Of a stretch of 64,000 nt of DNA, positions 54,814 to 64,000 are shown one piece after another. The position numbers and the translations under genes were made by a program. The stretch's first letter is position 1, and each line of letters starts with the position of its first letter. Where the stretch lies: the NCBI RefSeq assembly GCF_954871325.1, contig NC_088775.1:76981561-77045560 (forward strand). Direction: 5' to 3'. This DNA is from Gordionus sp. m RMFG-2023 (taxonomy: Eukaryota; Nematomorpha; Gordioida; Chordodea; Parachordodidae). The notes below the pieces were generated by a model that ran no database searches, was not told the origin of the DNA, and saw only the letters and a list, made by a program, of their open reading frames with translations.

Positions 54814-56107
54814 CAGTGAAGAGGGGGATATTTTTCACCAGATGTTAAAACAAAATAAAAGGATGTTATTATATTTTTATTTTAATGATACTTAAACATT
54901 AATCTATGTTAAAAAAATATTAAACAACTTTTACAAAAAATGCCGCACTTGAAGTTTATAATTAAAAAAACTTTTTTAACATATCATTTACATAATTTAA
55001 TATTTTTGTATATTTAATTTAATATTAATTAATTTTTCAATCTTTACATATATAATGTTTAATATAGACTACTTACTTTATAATTTTAATAACTCTCCTT
55101 TACTCCCAAGTACTTCTGTAAATTATTCTTTGCCAATCTCAGATGGGAATGATATGGAAAATTATCAATCACATTCTAGCATTTCTGCCAATAATAATTC
55201 TTTAGCAACTATTAATGAAAATATAAATCATTCGGATCATATAATGGTATATTATTCCGAAATTCGTTAATGGAGATTATTAGTATGTTACCACCAGTGC
55301 CATCTTAGTTATGGATAATGCTTCTATACATAAAAGTCATCTAATTGATGGAGTATCTCCCCGCATATTCACCACAATTGAACCCAATTGAAAATTTTTT
55401 CGGGGTCTTCAAAAACAAATATAGGTCATTAATTCCCAGACCAAGCACAAGGGAGCACATAATAACAAATATTAATCAAATTATGCATCAATTTATTCCT
55501 TATGATTTTAAAAATTTTTATAATCATATGCAACAATATTTGGAGTTGAGCTATTGTGGACTACCTATTGACTAAAGTAATCTAATTATATAATAAATTA
55601 CGATTAACATTTTTTAATATTTTAATTAAATAGGTACTACTAAGCAAATTTATGACTATGAACTACCATTAAATATTTCATATTTTATATAATCAATATT
55701 CATGTATTAATGTAATTACGAATTTATTATATAATGTTTATATGTAATATACGAATTGAATAAAATATTAAATTAAAGTTATGTCTCAAATATGATAAAA
55801 TAAAGTGAGAGAAAAAAACTATTTTCAGAAATAAAAGATTTTGACTAAGATATAATAACTAAGATGAATAATTTATTATTATTTTTAAAATTATTCTACA
55901 TAAAATATCGTTAACTAAATAAAAGAAAATATGTGATGACAAAACTTTATATTTTTTTATAAAAAAATTTTTTAAGTGTGACATTTAAGAAAGTTGTTTA
56001 ATATTTTTTTAACATAGATTAATGTTTAAGTATGATTAAGATAAAAATATAATAATATCCTTTTATTTTGTTTTAACATCTGGTGAAAAATATCCCCCTC
56101 TTCACTG
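54814..56107 (+). mobile_element. Tc1/mariner-like element (defective)
   Basis: The ends CAGTGAAGAGGGGGATATTT and their inverted copy lie next to TA dinucleotides. TIRs are about 135 bp. The plus strand has an N-terminal-like frame (55055-55270), then ILVMDNASIHKSHLI and, in another frame, MEYLPAYSPQLNPIENFFGV followed by FKNKYRSLIPRP. These are the second and third catalytic blocks of IS630/Tc1-type DDE transposases. The 25 or so residues normally between them are missing, and the first catalytic region was not found, so it cannot be active. Confidence 0.85.
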
Positions 56108-56109
56108 TA

Positions 56110-56475
56110 ATATGTCAATTATATATGTTGATATGAAGATGATCTATTATTATTTGTTCTATATTTTGTTATCATATTGTTGTGTACGTGCACTTGAAAT
56201 AAATTATAGTGATATTGTCAAGTTTGCCTCACTTTTAGGACCAGATCTCATAAATGGTCACTCTAATGGTTTCCACTCATCCTTTCATTTGTATTCAACC
56301 TTATGACATCACTATCGGTCCATTGATGTGATCTGGGCTTAAAAGTGAGGCGAGCAGATAATATCACTATAATTTATTTCAATTGTCACAAAACAATTTA
56401 ATCACCAAATCAAGTACAAGTAATAAGAATAGATCATCTTCATGTAATCGAAATTGTCGTGTATAATTGACATAT
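56110..56475. repeat. Foldback MITE next to the Tc1-like element
   Basis: Inverted ends ATATGTCAATTATA and TATAATTGACATAT enclose arms of about 140 bp (GAAGATGATCTATT pairs with AATAGATCATCTTC, and TTTGCCTCACTTTTAGG pairs with CTTAAAAGTGAGGC). It is flanked by TA at 56108-56109 and 56476-56477, as expected for a mariner-type MITE. The left TA is also the right TA of the Tc1-like element. Confidence 0.8.
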
Positions 56476-56534
56476 TATTAATACCTTATCAAAATATATA
56501 ACGAAATTTTAATTACAAGTTACCCTTAATCTTG

Positions 56535-56740
56535 ATGGCGCGATTTCGATGACGATTTAAGAGGTCAATTTTTAAAATCTGTTTATTATATCAATTTTTA
56601 TTTATCATTATTAATTTTATCTTTAATTCCATTCATAATCTAAGAAATAATGATTTTAATAAAGAAAAATTGATCTCATAAACAGATTTTAAAAAACTGT
56701 CAGCTGTTAAATCGCGATCGCAATCGAGCCACTATGATTT
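56535..56740. repeat. Small foldback MITE
   Basis: GGCGCGATTTCGATGACGATTTAA at the left pairs with TTAAATCGCGATCGCAATCGAGCC at the right. Inner arms include TTTTTAAAATCTGTTTAT and its inverse ATAAACAGATTTTAAAAA. Confidence 0.65.
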
Positions 56741-57086
56741 TAGGGTAAGTTGTAGTGTTGATAAAGAACGTTATAACATAAATAGTTACTTATGAATACT
56801 ACCCATGAATGACTGACTAGTTACCTGTAACATGATAAACCCGTGATTAATTATTTTTTAAAGAAAGTGCAACCATAACAAAATTTTTAAAAAATGTAAT
56901 ATTAGTCAGTTACTTTTGATTTTTTTTTAAAAGGTACTCGAATTTGCTTACTTTATGAAAAATATAACAAGTACGGAGCTATTTACTTTTCCATGAGGTA
57001 ACTTTTAATTACTAAAATAAATTAAAAAAACACTAAAAATGCATGCTCCAGTTCTAGCGCAATGAAATGGCTTGTCCCTCTCCTCG

Positions 57087-57293
57087 TTAAAAAATGATAA
57101 AATTTATTGTTCTCAAGTAAGATTTTATAAAAAAAACAACATTACTATTACGTTTCGAGGAATCTATTTTAAGCCGCTTATTACAAAGCTCAGCCGTGGG
57201 CAAGATGGATTCATTTTCCGAAACATCATTTCCATGTTGGATTTCTTTGTTTTTGTGATTGGCTACCCAGTTGATGATAGCCTTTTTCAAACG
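57087..57293 (-). CDS. Unknown gene, last exon seen
   Basis: The acceptor is TATTAG, phase 0. It encodes RLKKAIINWVANHKNKEIQH, GNDVSENESILPTAELCNKR, LKIDSSKRNSN, then a hydrophobic tail to a TAA stop. The tail looks less like coding, so a donor near 57.14 kb (AAT|GTTGTT) may be used instead. An open frame on the plus strand is a shadow. Confidence 0.6.
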   Translation of the reverse strand, partial: RLKKAIINWVANHKNKEIQHGNDVSENESILPTAELCNKRLKIDSSKRNSNVVFFIKSYLRTINFIIF

Positions 57294-60200
57294 CTAATAA
57301 AGATTTTAATTTAGAAAAAAATGGAAGAGATAAAGATTGGCAACTACTAAAAAAATTATTAAATTCTAAATTATATAATAATGTATATTGTACATTGTAG
57401 TAATAGATATAAACTTATGTTTGGCACAAAAAAATTTAAAATGGAAAAAATAAACTAAATAGCAGAACCCTATAGAGAGGCCAAACTTTTAGGCCCGACA
57501 GAATTTTTTTTTTTATTTTCAAACTCGATTAGAAATTCTAAAAGTAAATCACGTTATAACCTGCTCCAGGCCGGAGGCCGGGCCTGCGAGTCTTTTATAA
57601 ATAGAGAGATTAATCAAATTATCTTTAAAACCTGTTTTTCGGTTATTTCACCACTATCGCTATCAATATGGGGAGTCTTGTCAGAAACTAAATCTTTATC
57701 AGCTTTCTCGAGGTTTTTTTTAATGATATCTTTTTTAAAAAATAAATATTTCGCATAAGAAAGAAAATTTTTTAGTGTCATTTTTTCATCTATAGATTTA
57801 TTCCCTACTCAAAACTCCTTAATATTTATCTTATTTTTTTATAATATGTAAAAAAATAAAGTAAACCTCTTTCAAATTTATTCCGTTCCACCAAAAAGGA
57901 ATATTGGCTGGGCAATATCAACTGAGGATCCAAAAAATAAGGCGGGCAACCCATCATAAAGGGTGGAGGGAAAGAGGAAAAGAAATTTGAGGCAAGGGGT
58001 AAATTAGAAACGGGAAATCTCGGCGCAGCTATGTTTTGGGAAGCGCACCAAAGGGCCGCGTCAAAATTGACGTTACGTTTTTTATTGCGAATGTTTAAAC
58101 TTTGATCGTCAAATAAATCGGGTTTCATAAGCGGATTATTATTATTTGGGGTGAAATATGAAATTCGAGGATATTGGTTATCTTGATACTTAAAAAAATG
58201 ATTAAGAAAGTAGAATTAGTTTGCGAATTATAATTTTTTATAGTCCTTATCCCTACCCTGGTAATATAAAATCAGTATCTAAACTTTTTGCGTCAATATA
58301 AAACCAATATTTAAACTTTTTGAGTTAATCGAGAGCTAAAATCGTAATTTTGTATTATTGATAAGGAAAATTAAATTATCAAGATTGAACTTTAAAAACC
58401 TGCACTGTCTATTACTGAACATGTGAGTCTATCAAAATTTTCAGGGTTTAAAACTATATTTAAGTCATTTCATGTGAAATGAGTAAGAAAATAGAGATTT
58501 TCGGCTAACCCATTTATATTTTGATAGAAATTTATAAGAATGTTATATATGTTCTAGTTATAAACGAAATTATTTCATTAACAATTATATTGAGATATGG
58601 GGATTAAAGGTACAAAAATCGGTTTTTTTAAACCTTTTATTGCTGTTAAATAATTAGTTCTAAATTTAAAGCTAAATTAGTCCGAATATTGTATCTAATA
58701 TCAAAATTAAACTTTTTAAAATATTGGAATAAATTAATATTACGAATATATTATAAGCTCATTTTTTAAATTCTTATTTTCTATTATTCTTTTCTTTTAA
58801 TACTTTTCTAATAAATCTTCAATAATTAACGTAGTTAGGAAATTATAAAAATCGTAAATAATGTATAAAATGTGATGGCGCTATTAGTGTTCTTAAACAC
58901 GTTTTGAGCCGATTTTTAAAAACGGCTATCTCACTATTTTACCCAGAAAAATATAGTCTAAGCCTCGAGATTTCGACAATATATGTCTAGACCTTTGTTC
59001 CTTCTATGAACAAAATCTTCAGGCTTGAGTAATATTTTCATGGGTGAAATATTGAGTTTGCCGTTTTTAAAAATCGACTCAAAACGAGCCGTTTAACAGC
59101 ACTAGGTGCTATAGATGAACGTTTCAATGCAATAAAAGGCTTATTTATCTTTTAAAATCATTTTAAGGCATTATAATTGATCTAAGAGTAATATATAATG
59201 CATATCGAATAAAATTTTTCTTTATATAAAATTTATTTGCTTTTAAAAATATGGCGCTAAATAAAATTTTTATTACTCAGTCAATTACAATGCCTTAAAT
59301 AATTTTAAACGATAAAAAGCCATTTATTGCAATGAAACATTCACATCACATAACGCTATCTATAAGTTTTTTATAAATTATTCGTCATATTTTTTTTTTA
59401 AATAATTACCCATCCGCGGTAATTATTGAAGAAATTATTAGAATAGAAAATAAAAATTGAAAAAATTGGAGCTCAAATTATATTCGAAATATTCATTTAT
59501 TTCCAAATAGACATAAGATGACCAATATTTAAAAGTTTTAAAAAAACCGATTTGTGCAATTCTGCAGACATGGCCCTAAGCTCGGATACATGGGCCGGGC
59601 CATATTTTTATTTTTTTTAAATATACCCGGGCCGGGTAGGGCCAAAAAATTTATTTTTGAATACCCTGGCAAATATTATAAAATCAAATATTTTAAATCA
59701 CCATTATTAGCTATAAAAATTAAAAATAAATATAATATATTTTCAAAAAAATCCTGGGTCTGCGGATTGGGCAAATTATACCCTGAAGACCTCTGGGTAA
59801 TATAATTGCTAATGAGCTATAATTTCGTTTTCGATATATTTAGAACATAAATAACTTGCCTATAAATATTTATCGAAATTGAAAGAGGTTAGATGAAAGG
59901 TGTTTGATTTTACATGATATAACCTATTTAAAAAACGTAATCAGTGCTAATTTCCATTTCTCTGGAGAGGCAACCCTAAATTCTACAGATCTAACTATAA
60001 CCCTAAGTTATGTGTAACCAAAAAAATGACCTGACCCTTCCCCCCCCCCCACCGAGAATTATGGGACTTACTAACTCGCACATCTCAGTTATGTCATTAT
60101 CTATAAAATACTACTCCCATAAAAAATGTTGTTATTTGTTAAATATACAAATATTTGTTTTTTTTTAAAATATGAAATTGTTTTTATATGCAACAATTGC

Positions 60201-61296
60201 TGCAGGTAGTCCAAATTGAAAATAATCAGGGAAGGGGTAAAATTTTATAAATACCGAATCTAATACCCAAATATGGTATACTGAGTCAATATCTAGGTCA
60301 TGCAATTTTTTTGGACCTTTTTATTGACTCACTGTTAAGAATTTAATCAAGATAAGTCTTTAAAAAAATATTTACACCTACCTGATCAGATTTATTGGCA
60401 AAATATCTACACTTATTTCCAATATCGACTATTTCTTCTTCCTTATTGTAGTTATTTCTTCGTTCTATTTCATTATCGAGTGGACTTTGGCTATTTTTAG
60501 GGCTTTCACAAGTGTTGAGGTGTGATTGAAAATCGGAACTTCTTATTGTGCTTTTTAGGTAGGGTTCAGAATCTGATATTTATGAATTTGGTATAAAGAA
60601 AATATTTTGTAAATAATTCATCATATCATTCATTCATAATTATGTTTTCCTATTTTATATTTTTTATTTCTTTTCATAACAAAGAATAAAATTGCTACAT
60701 GTTTTCCTCAGATAGTTGCCTCCTTCACCTTCGTCCATAGCCTCTCCGTCATCTTTAGGGCATTTGTTTATGTAGCGTTCTAGCAAGACTCTTTTGTAAT
60801 GAAGTTTAATCATGTTCTCGTCTATTACGTGAGGTTGGAAAAAATCATGGTGATCGTCATATTCGCCACCAGCTGGGCAAACTATTTCAGGATTTTTGTA
60901 GATAATTTTGGATACGCTGGAATGAGAATTGCATTTGGTGGTTAAAATATTCGATCTGGGAGAAGAATGTAAAATATATATTTGCAAACTTAGAGTAAAG
61001 ATAATTTACTTAACTGACAAAAGTTTTTTTATTAAAAAACTATTTATTAAACTATCGGCAATGCCTTTATAGCAATATTCAAAAATTATGCCTATACAAT
61101 TCAAAATAACGAATTAATAGTTTTTTTTATATCAATCCTGAACATGAACTGTATGAATTATTCATGTTCGAATTACAGCGAGACCTCCTAAGGAGGCCAC
61201 CACCCCCGAATCTTGACCACTTAATCTGCCAAAATCCGATTGAAAACATTGATTAGAACCTAACTGCCTTGAGAAACCGCTGGATTGGCCATATTC
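57087..61296 (-). CDS. Unrecognised multi-exon host gene (six exons seen)
   Basis: Six exon-like blocks on the minus strand join with consistent phases from exon 60699 onward. They give a protein rich in Asn, Ser, Lys and acidic residues with little predicted globular structure. It has a Pro/Phe-rich segment (SSFPPPFMMGCPPYF), a basic helical segment (LTLKNFLSYAKYLFFKKDII), and near the end RLKKAIINWVANHKNKE plus KRLKID, which could be a nuclear localisation signal. That would suit a nuclear or regulatory protein, but I could not place it in a family. The start is not seen. The join between exons 61177-61296 and 60699-60988 is out of phase, so an exon is missing there or one border is wrong. 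Confidence 0.65.
57485..57595. repeat. GC-rich family B copy (diverged)
   Basis: AGGCCCGACAG at the left and CCAGGCCGGAGGCCGGGCC at the right enclose AT-rich DNA. It lies in or just beyond the 3' end of the unknown gene. Confidence 0.45.
57632..57789 (-). CDS. Unknown gene, exon 5
   Basis: It is 158 nt long, with acceptor CTATAG and donor CAG|GTTTTA. It encodes EKMTLKNFLSYAKYLFFKKD, IIKKNLEKADKDLVSDKTPH, then DSDSGEITEKQ: a basic amphipathic helix followed by an acidic tail. The split codon G|AT gives Asp. Confidence 0.72.
57867..58188 (-). CDS. Unknown gene, exon 4
   Basis: It is 322 nt long, with acceptor TTTAAG and donor AGAG|GTTTAC. It encodes YQDNQYPRISYFTPNNNNPL, MKPDLFDDQSLNIRNKKRNV, NFDAALWCASQNIAAPRFPV and a Pro/Phe-rich part SSFPPPFMMGCPPYFLDPQL. 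Phase 0 to phase 1. Its GC content is well above the intron background, which supports coding. Confidence 0.75.
58200..58880. other. AT-rich intron of the unknown gene, no feature
   Basis: Part of the intron between exons 57867-58188 and 60382-60572. Short direct similarity (AAACTTTTTGCGTCAATATAAAACC and AAACTTTTTGAGTTAATCG) near 58.28-58.33 kb is the only structure seen. Confidence 0.45.
58887..59102. repeat. MITE family A copy (complete)
   Basis: 216 bp with inverted ends GTGTTCTTAAACACG and GTGCTGTTAAACGGCTCG. The blocks GAGCCGATTTTTAAAAACGG and GTTTTTAAAAATCGACTC are inverted partners. The centre has CCTCGAGATTTCGACAAT and AAAATCTTCAGGCTTGAG. It is the best-preserved copy of the family in the window. 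Confidence 0.8.
59105..59345. repeat. Foldback MITE adjoining family A copy
   Basis: Inverted arms of about 100 bp. GAACGTTTCAATGCAATAAA pairs with TTTATTGCAATGAAACATTC, and TTTTAAGGCATTATAATTGA pairs with TCAATTACAATGCCTTAAAT. It begins right where the family A copy ends. Confidence 0.75.
59560..59800. repeat. GC-rich family B copy
   Basis: CATGGGCCGGGCCAT, CCGGGCCGGGTAGGGCC and a final GAAGACCTCTGG. The spacer ATTATTAGCTATAAAAATTA matches the copy at 7.6-7.9 kb. Confidence 0.65.
60382..60572 (-). CDS. Unknown gene, exon 3
   Basis: It is 191 nt long, with acceptor ATCAG and donor CAG|GTAGGT. It encodes SEPYLKSTIRSSDFQSHLNT, ESPKNSQSPLDNEIERRNNY, NKEEEIVDIGNKCRYFANKS. The split codon T|AT gives Tyr. 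It is polar and charged with no recognisable domain. Confidence 0.7.
60699..60988 (-). CDS. Unknown gene, exon 2
   Basis: It encodes SKIIYKNPEIVCPAGGEYDD, HHDFFQPHVIDENMIKLHYK, RVLLERYINKC and an acidic DDGEAMDEGEGGNYLRKT. The donor ACAT|GTAGCA gives phase 1 and fits the next exon. The 5' border is unclear: acceptor CTAAG at 60989 or CCCAG at 60956 would both fit the frame. Confidence 0.65.
61177..61296 (-). CDS. Unknown gene, exon 1 of those seen
   Basis: It is 120 nt in phase 0, with acceptor TTTAG and donor GCT|GTAATT. It encodes EYGQSSGFSRQLGSNQCFQS, then DFGRLSGQDSGVVASLGGLA, a Gly/Ser/Gln-rich, probably disordered segment. GC content is clearly above the flanks. Confidence 0.65.
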
Positions 61297-62035
61297 CTAA
61301 ATATTAAAATTAATAGGTAAACAATTTAAGTATGTTTACTAATTTCGATAAAATCATTAAATTTTACAAATTAAAAAAGCCGATAATATGTACTTTGGTT
61401 GGAAAGGTCAGTCAATATATTTAATGAGTACTATTGTGAAATTTATTATTTTTTAATATTAGAAATTGCTATATCCCAACTGGATTTATGCATTAGCCCA
61501 ATTAAGTGTAAAAAAGTATTTATTCATTCATTAATTATCGACCATTTAAAAATTCGAATATGAATTTTGTGGCAATTGTTTAGTGAATCCTCAAAATCAA
61601 ATTTTTTGAACCCTCACTCTTTTTAATAGAGGTTGGTTTTTAAAATTATATTTGATAAATATAAATGTTTTAACTAAAAAATTGGTTCTGGGGGTAATCA
61701 ATTGTTTATAACAAAATATTACACAATTAATCAAAGGTAATCATTTTTTAAAAAAAATTTTATATGCATATTTGAAAAAATTAAAAACAAGATTAAATTT
61801 TATATCTAAATTAATTAATTTATTATATATGGTTGTTTATTGTAAGCAATGTCTCAAGAATATCGAGTTCAATATATTCGCTTACGATTAGTAAACTTCA
61901 AGTCGAATAATTTAGTATTCCTGGAATAGACGAATTCGGTATTAGTATAATTGTGTTATTAGTATTAGTAGTGCGAATAAGATATAATTATAATAAAAAA
62001 ATAGCCATTCCTGCAGTTGCAGTTATATTTAGGAC

Positions 62036-62094
62036 CTGCATCGCCTGAATCTTTTAAATATTTTTGATCGTTAAAACACACCCGGCAAGAATTT
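62036..62094 (-). CDS. Possible upstream exon with CxxC
   Basis: A 59-nt block with acceptor TTTTTAG and donor GCAG|GTCCTA encodes NSCRVCFNDQKYLKDSGDA. The frame stays open past the donor with KYNCNCRNGYF, which adds two more cysteines. It could be a zinc-binding segment of the gene at 57.1-61.3 kb. Its phase does not directly join exon 61177-61296. Confidence 0.3.
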
Positions 62095-62184
62095 CTAAAA
62101 ATTTTATTCATTTGCTGGGTGTATTTTGTAAAACGTTTCAAAAGGGAAATTGAAAAATTAGAGCATCTCCATTATATGTAAATG

Positions 62185-62290
62185 TTTTTTTCAACGGCCC
62201 GACCCGGATTTTGCATTATTATAAATAAACCCTAAAATTTTATGGAACTGCCAATATACCCGGGAAAGCGGGCCTGTCTTAAATATTATA
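62185..62290. repeat. GC-rich family B copy (diverged)
   Basis: CGGCCCGACCCGG at the left and CCGGGAAAGCGGGCC at the right enclose AT-rich DNA with the spacing of other copies. Confidence 0.5.
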
Positions 62291-62379
62291 GAGAACTTCG
62301 TAAATATTTAAAATAGCAAGAGCATAGCAACCGACCTAATGGAAACAGGATAATAATAGATTTTTATAAATAAGGAACA

Positions 62380-62515
62380 AACTACTGAAATCGCGACAAC
62401 TGTTTAGATATATTTCAAAAAATATCAGTTATGACGAATCACCTGATATTTCGCTAGAGATTAATTTCGCATCGTTTGAACAAATCGTGCTTACTGTAAA
62501 TGAGGAGTAAGACAC
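62380..62515. repeat. Repeat family E copy
   Basis: ATCGCGACAACTGTT, TATTTCGCTAGAGATTAATT and AATCGTGCTTACTGTAAATG match the copy at 9.23-9.45 kb in order and spacing. Confidence 0.5.
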
Positions 62516-63125
62516 ATTTTATAGCATATTTTTTTCGGTCCGGGTCAATAAGTCCGGGCCAAACCCCATTTGCAAAGAAAGGTAAAAATATCATTCAAGC
62601 CTTGAAATATTACTCATAAAAACAGGTGGCGTTTAATAAAAAATCAAGAAAATAAAAATCTTTTACTATGTTTATTTATATGAAAAGTCGGAATTTAAAG
62701 TTAACGAAATTAGGGCACTGTAGGAAAAAAAATAGAGAATAATTAGGCCAATCAATAAATTAGATTTTTTTAAAGGTTTAAAAAAAGGAAGAAGTATAAA
62801 ATATATTTTTATGTAGATAGACACACTTGTGTATATATCATTGGCCTTGATTATTATTGTACTCAATAATCAATAGTATTTATAAGTTATCTGAATAAAT
62901 ACCGATATCAAGCTTACTCAGCGTTGATATGGAGGGGGGAGGGTATTATGAAAGAATCGAATATATTCTAGCAAGTATAACATATACCGAACCCCTGACT
63001 ATATAATGCGATGATGGAGCATATAATACAATACATAAACATGTCCAGGATTTTTAGGGGAGGGACTATTAGGTAAGTTTTTTGGCATAATTTTTATTGG
63101 AGGTCTTTATATCCACTTATTGTAG

Positions 63126-63212
63126 ACCTTTGGCTATGCTATATTTTTATAAAATTTCAATTAGGTCCACTTACTACCTTTGGCTATGCTATATTTTTAT
63201 AAAATTTCAAAT
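63126..63212. repeat. Direct duplication of about 35 bp
   Basis: ACCTTTGGCTATGCTATATT followed by TTTATAAAATTTCAA occurs twice, about 50 bp apart. Confidence 0.7.
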
Positions 63213-63582
63213 ATAGTCGTTATTTTAAAAAATTATTAGCCTTTACTTATTTTTCTTTCAAATCACTGTATATAGTAATAATATATAAATTTATTCGTGG
63301 TGAGGGGGTGAGTTTTAGCTAAATATGAGATTTACGAGAACAGGTTGCGATGGGGTGGGAAAGTGTTGGTTATGCCAAGGATAGAATTTGATTAAATTAA
63401 AGCCCAATCATGTAACCATTTAACTGGATAAAACTAAATAAAACTTTTGCTTATATAAACACCAATTTCACTCATACCCAAAGACCCTTTATATTTTAGC
63501 TTACAATAATTTTCAAATTCAAAAATAATTATTAATCTAGGTAAAGCGATACTTTAATGGGCATTTCCGATATGCGCAGTAG

Positions 63583-63895
63583 ATTTGCATTTTAAATCAT
63601 TAATTGAGCATGGTTTAATAAATTCAAAGATATGATTTTGCCGAAAATTCCAATATGTGTAGAATACTTGCCGTATTCAGATAATTTTATGACCAACCTT
63701 TGAAGAAACTTTAACTTATATTAATTTTTTCATAACTTTTCCAAATATTTTTCATTGTAAATTCTTCAAAGGTTCATTATAAAATTGTCTAAAATTTATA
63801 GGGTGGGTATTATACACCTATTGGAATGCATTTCCGGCAAAATCAGATTTATAAATTTAAAATAACGCGCTCAATTAATGATTTAAAATGCAAAA
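63583..63895. repeat. 313-bp palindromic element
   Basis: The left half (TTTGCATTTTAAATCATTAA, TTGAGC, GATTTTGCCGAAAATTCCAA, CAACCTTTGAAGAA) is mirrored by the right half (TTCTTCAAAGGTT, TTGGAATGCATTTCCGGCAA, GCTCAATTAATGATTTAAAA, TGCAAA) with small mismatches. It is a fold-back MITE or long hairpin with no ORF. Confidence 0.75.
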
Positions 63896-64000
63896 AATAA
63901 AACAGTATCCATCAATCAATCGCCTTACCTCTTTAAAAAAATAACATAATTAAATAAATATATATATATAAATTTATTTAGAATTTAATATGTTTAAAAA

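Noticed and set aside
56112-56306. 64-codon frame starting MSIIYVDMKMIYYYLFY as a secreted peptide
   Set aside because: It lies wholly in one arm of a foldback MITE and owes its open frame to that repeat.

Overview
The window is very AT-rich, repeat-dense metazoan DNA with small exons and long introns. The animal assignment rests on a recognisable multi-exon PLOD gene (collagen lysyl hydroxylase/glycosyltransferase). Surrounding DNA carries a Ty3/Gypsy-like LTR element, Helitron, hAT and Tc1/mariner DNA transposons, non-LTR (LINE) fragments and many MITEs. I cannot place the species. The fast-evolving PLOD with acidic inserts and the strong AT bias would suit several invertebrate groups.

About 0.45-41.7 kb (minus strand): one PLOD gene. 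I could assemble 18 exons with consistent GT/AG boundaries and reading phases, plus one less certain exon. They run from just after the missing signal-peptide exon(s) to the stop codon at 453-455. The N-terminal glycosyltransferase motifs (GGGQK, DSYD, DDQLYYT, HGNG) lie between 41.7 and 29.4 kb. The middle domain and the C-terminal Fe(II)/2-oxoglutarate domain (HHD, LTHYHEG, GTRY) lie between 9.2 and 0.45 kb.

About 9.2-29.2 kb: a single PLOD intron of about 20 kb filled with nested mobile DNA. It holds a 10.5 kb foldback element (11326-21846) with matching 9-bp flanking repeats. Its terminal arms are built of tandem modules of about 300 bp. Inside are a palindrome carrying two divergent copies of a zinc-knuckle ORF, a non-autonomous Helitron, and a segment with a hAT transposase C-terminus. 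Next to it is a fossil Ty3/Gypsy-like retrotransposon (22617-27606).

About 29-41 kb: the other PLOD introns hold several MITE families and two exon-like blocks of a possible nested plus-strand gene (33.16-33.37 kb).

About 41.7-57 kb: no host exon that I recognise. It holds a MITE with three successive cTTCGg hairpins, two LINE C-terminal fragments, a hAT relic, tandem repeats, a foldback MITE, and a Tc1/mariner-like element that shares its target TA with a neighbouring MITE.

About 57.0-61.3 kb (minus strand): a second multi-exon host gene of unknown function, with six exons whose phases mostly agree. It may extend upstream. The rest, to 64 kb, is repeats, including a 313-bp palindrome.
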